Source: Paenibacillus sp. FSL R5-0345 (GTDB taxonomy: Bacteria > Bacillota > Bacilli > Paenibacillales > Paenibacillaceae). Taken from it: DNA of 64,000 nt. The stretch is taken from NCBI RefSeq assembly GCF_000758585.1, contig NZ_CP009281.1:3844001-3908000 (forward strand), given 5' to 3'. Position numbers and translations under genes: made by a program. Shown piece by piece: positions 61,567 to 64,000 of this stretch. Under the pieces are notes generated by a model. That model had not been told where the DNA came from. It was given only the letters and a program-made list of their open reading frames with translations, and ran no database searches. Numbering within the stretch: the stretch's first letter is position 1; each line of letters opens with the position of its first letter.

Positions 61567-62811
61567 CTATAATGGCTGACAGCAATTTTTGAATTTTTTC
61601 CCGCTTCCGCAGAGACATGGTTCATTTCGACCCGGAAGTGATTTTGCATTTTTCCTGAACTCCATCAGCTGCTCCGATCTAAGTCGGTTCGCAAGCATCA
61701 TCATGCGTTCATAAGTATGTGAATAGAACATTTTGTAGCTGTGGCAAAAATAATCAACCTCATTACGATCCTTAACATCAAGCCAATTTCGGTTGCGCGG
61801 GCATCCCCCATTGCAAAAGCTAAGGTACTCACACTTATGACATGATTCTTTCATATCGGGCTTCATTAACAAAAAGTCATCATATACTGGGCTGGCAAGC
61901 AGCACTTCTAGATCGGTTTGGCTGATATTTCCTAACCTGTGCTCTTCATCGATAAAGAAATCGCAAGGGTAGGCATCCCCGTTCGTTTCAAGTACCATCA
62001 TCTTCGGACAACATGAGTTGTGAACGCATAACTCCGGCTCACGATTCATGAGTACAAGAAGCATATTCTCGAAAATGCGAATGGGAAGCTCTGGATACCC
62101 CTCGTTGTACCACAAGTCAAATGTACGGCATAAAAACACTCCGTATTGTTCAGGTGTAATTCGGAAGCGTCCATGCATATCACTATTTTGTGAAACAAAA
62201 TCCATGCAAGGGATAAACTGAATATAAGGAAATTTATGTTCTTGGTAAAATGACATCAACTCATCTGGTCTCGTCACGTTATCCTCATGAATCACCGTCA
62301 AAATGCTATACTCCACACCCTCATTCTGTAAATGACGAATTCCACGCATAACTAAATCATAACTTCCTTTTCCCGATCCCGTTATACGATGAGAATCATG
62401 AATAGGCTCAGGACCGTCCAGACTTATCCCGACCAAAAAGTTATACCGTTTAAAAAATTTCGCCCATTTCTCATTAATAAGCGTTCCGTTGGTCTGCAGC
62501 GCATTACTTATCATCGTATGAGGTGGAGCGTACTTCGCCTGCAGTGAAATCACTTGTTCAAAATACGGAAGTCCGGCTAATAGCGGCTCCCCTCCCTGCC
62601 AAGAAAAAGTCGCTATCCCTGAAGATCTACTCATGTACTGAGCGATAAACCGCTCTAAAAGATTCGTATCCATCACTCGGATCGGTTGATGAGGATGTCC
62701 TCCTGCTTTGCTGTAATAGCAATAATCACAGGCTAAATTACAATCCTCTGAGACGGTTTTCCACATGACATGAAGCGTCTCAGGCTTCGAGGTCTGTATG
62801 TATGTTGTCAT
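61567..62811 (-). CDS. Anaerobic sulfatase maturase (radical SAM) with SEC-C tail
   Basis: A 414-residue radical S-adenosylmethionine enzyme that makes formylglycine from Cys or Ser of sulfatases without oxygen. The radical cluster ligands are Cys24, Cys28 and Cys31 in CNLACDYCYY. SPASM auxiliary clusters use Cys residues in YPCDFF and ESCHKCEYLSFCNGGCPRNR. The C-terminus adds an SEC-C zinc motif (EPCLCGSGKKFKNCC). It complements the oxygen-dependent enzyme encoded 2.7 kb away. AGGAGTGG lies upstream, and a candidate catabolite-repression site sits about 30 bases before the start. Confidence 0.92.
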   Translation of the reverse strand: MTTYIQTSKPETLHVMWKTVSEDCNLACDYCYYSKAGGHPHQPIRVMDTNLLERFIAQYMSRSSGIATFSWQGGEPLLAGLPYFEQVISLQAKYAPPHTMISNALQTNGTLINEKWAKFFKRYNFLVGISLDGPEPIHDSHRITGSGKGSYDLVMRGIRHLQNEGVEYSILTVIHEDNVTRPDELMSFYQEHKFPYIQFIPCMDFVSQNSDMHGRFRITPEQYGVFLCRTFDLWYNEGYPELPIRIFENMLLVLMNREPELCVHNSCCPKMMVLETNGDAYPCDFFIDEEHRLGNISQTDLEVLLASPVYDDFLLMKPDMKESCHKCEYLSFCNGGCPRNRNWLDVKDRNEVDYFCHSYKMFYSHTYERMMMLANRLRSEQLMEFRKNAKSLPGRNEPCLCGSGKKFKNCCQPL

Positions 62812-62840
62812 ACGATTTTGCCACTCCTATGTATTTTTTG

Positions 62841-62854
62841 TTAAAGCGCTTACT
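62841..62854. promoter_or_regulatory. Candidate CcpA site before maturase
   Basis: Minus-strand AGTAAGCGCTTTAA matches the cre consensus with two differences around a strong AAGCGCTT core. It sits 30-43 bases before the maturase start. Confidence 0.4.
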
Positions 62855-62930
62855 TATTGCTTCAATTAAATCATAGGTACGTATGTCAACGATGAGCAAA
62901 ACATCATAGTTTGTCGAATATCCGGAGATA

Positions 62931-62985
62931 AAAAAACTGCACTCCCTATTGTCTGTTGAGACAAAGTAATGGAGGTGCAGTTTCT
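62931..62985 (-). terminator. Terminator of small unknown gene
   Basis: AAACTGCAC and GTGCAGTTT pair (one bulge, extended by TCC/GGA), with seven T on the minus strand, downstream of the gene ending at 63025. Confidence 0.75.
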
Positions 62986-63024
62986 TTGAGGATGAGTCTA
63001 ACGGTAGTTAGACACTACGTCTTA

Positions 63025-63330
63025 TTAATTACGAACGTATTCTTTATTTGCTGTTTCCAACATTGATTTCCAATCCGCAAACTTCGTCTCCCTCACCACA
63101 TGACGATCAAAAAGTTCATCAGGTATGTCATCAACATCTTCTTCTGACTTTACTTGAAAGTTCCCTTTGATTAGAAACTCATCGAAGCTCTTGCAATTGG
63201 AATACTTACTCATAAACGCTTCATTAAACAACTTCTCAAAAGAGATGTGATTGGGATCTTCTTGATTCATTTTCTGACCTTGTAGCTCATTCATCAATTC
63301 TTCCATGGTCATTGGTTTTTGTCTTCTCAA
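63025..63330 (-). CDS. Small protein of unknown function
   Basis: A 101-residue acidic, helical protein without membrane segments or Cys pairs suggesting metal binding. It begins with TTG 63330, seven bases after AGGAG, and reads MRRQKPMTMEELMNELQG; the C-terminal half ends FADWKSMLETANKEYVRN. I recognise no family. It stands alone between its own terminator and the tyrS end, so it is a real single-gene unit by layout. Confidence 0.65.
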   Translation of the reverse strand: MRRQKPMTMEELMNELQGQKMNQEDPNHISFEKLFNEAFMSKYSNCKSFDEFLIKGNFQVKSEEDVDDIPDELFDRHVVRETKFADWKSMLETANKEYVRN

Positions 63331-63492
63331 ATTACCACTCCTAATTTTCCAATATGGTTTCAGACTATCATGTTAATCCATAAATCACACGAATCCTAAG
63401 CTTAACATAATTTTCACTATTTTACCTTTCGATTTTCAATTTAATACGTCGAAAAAAAGTCCCTAATCACAGAATGAGAATATCAATCCTAA

Positions 63493-63529
63493 CAAAAAGC
63501 CTCCCTTATACATATAAGGAAGGCTTTTT
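63493..63529. terminator. Terminator of tyrS
   Basis: AAAAAGCCTCCCTTAT and ATAAGGAAGGCTTTTT form a stem (minor mismatches) with T runs on both strands, 14 bases past the tyrS stop. Confidence 0.85.
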
Positions 63530-63542
63530 CGCACTATTTCCT

Positions 63543-64000
63543 CTAGGACAATTTCACCAAGCTGTAGTTTTTCTTCCCTTTACGGATAATGATAAACCGG
63601 CCACCGATAGCTTCGCTAGCTGTAACTTCAAGTCCAACATCGCTAACTTTCTCACCATTCATGGAGATTGCTCCTTTGGTGATATCCTCACGCGCTTGAC
63701 GCTTGGATGGCTCAATACCGAGATCAACTAGCCATTCCACGATATTCTTGGATTCCAAAGTCGTTTCGTAAGTCGGCATTTCCTTGAAGCCTTGCTCGAT
63801 CTCATCAGCAGTTAGGGACTTGATATCTCCACTGAACAAAGCAGCAGTAATGCGTTTAGCTTGCTCTAGTAATTCTTCACCATGCACGAATCTTGTCATT
63901 TCTTCGGCAAGTGTTTTTTGCGCTTCACGTTTATGCGGTTCGGTCTGTACTTTTTCAGCAAGCGCATCAATTTGCTCTTTAGACAGGAATGTAAAGTACT
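63543..64000 (-). CDS. tyrS: Tyrosyl-tRNA synthetase, C-terminal part
   Basis: The 3' part of tyrS, cut by the window edge (about 152 residues visible). It starts in the linker YFTFLSKEQIDALAEKV, continues through HKREAQKTLAEEMTRFVHGEE, and ends in the S4-type RNA-binding domain with SKRQAREDITKGAISMNGEKV and GGRFIIIRKGKKNYSLV. It charges tRNA-Tyr with tyrosine; the catalytic domain lies outside. An internal ATG at 63899 is not the start because the conserved frame continues to the edge. A T-box leader may exist upstream of the gene, beyond the window. Confidence 0.93.
   Translation of the reverse strand, partial: YFTFLSKEQIDALAEKVQTEPHKREAQKTLAEEMTRFVHGEELLEQAKRITAALFSGDIKSLTADEIEQGFKEMPTYETTLESKNIVEWLVDLGIEPSKRQAREDITKGAISMNGEKVSDVGLEVTASEAIGGRFIIIRKGKKNYSLVKLS

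Overview
The window looks like the chromosome of a soil- or plant-associated Paenibacillus-type Firmicute. This is inferred from the moderate GC, strong AGGAGG-type ribosome sites with many TTG starts, three very large S-layer-homology (SLH) surface proteins, LplABC/YesMN-type carbohydrate systems and many glycoside hydrolases. No phage, insertion sequence, CRISPR array, rRNA or tRNA was seen.

Layout. 0.4-6.4 kb: class I fructose-bisphosphate aldolase, a 1449-residue SLH protein carrying an apparently extracellular DUF2252 domain, and a DUF1304 membrane protein. 6.4-12 kb: a plant-glycan island (GH43, AraC regulator, GH28-like, GH88) with an 18-base motif shared by its two divergent promoter regions. 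11.9-14.9 kb: a double-GNAT acetyltransferase behind a leader-peptide-like element, and an M3 oligoendopeptidase. 14.9-18.8 kb: a GH2 enzyme divergent from an ArsR-like regulator with a large extra domain. 18.9-20.9 kb: small conserved proteins. 21-29.5 kb: a LamG/Big2 SLH protein, then a hybrid histidine kinase and a BTAD response regulator. 29.6-32.4 kb: a MerR-controlled GNAT/hydrolase operon and a decayed chitobiase-like fragment. 32.6-38.7 kb: a 2006-residue surface pectate lyase (PL9) with a PSPTSS repeat. 38.8-41.3 kb: a second MerR operon with a serine hydrolase, plus an unknown protein.

41.4-62.8 kb is the most coherent part, a sulfated-glycan utilisation region. It holds GH35 beta-galactosidase, three Cys-type sulfatases, a GcnA-like GH20 hexosaminidase, a CUT1 importer (binding lipoprotein and two permeases, no ATPase), a YesN/YesM two-component pair, an AraC regulator, a ROK repressor, and both kinds of sulfatase activation: an oxygen-dependent formylglycine-generating enzyme and a radical-SAM anaerobic maturase. 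The sulfatases and glycosidases lack signal peptides. The inferred scheme is import of oligosaccharides followed by cytoplasmic desulfation and hydrolysis. The formylglycine-generating enzyme lies directly behind two CHR-family transporter halves, which suggests sulfate export. The window ends with a small unknown protein and the 3' part of tyrS.
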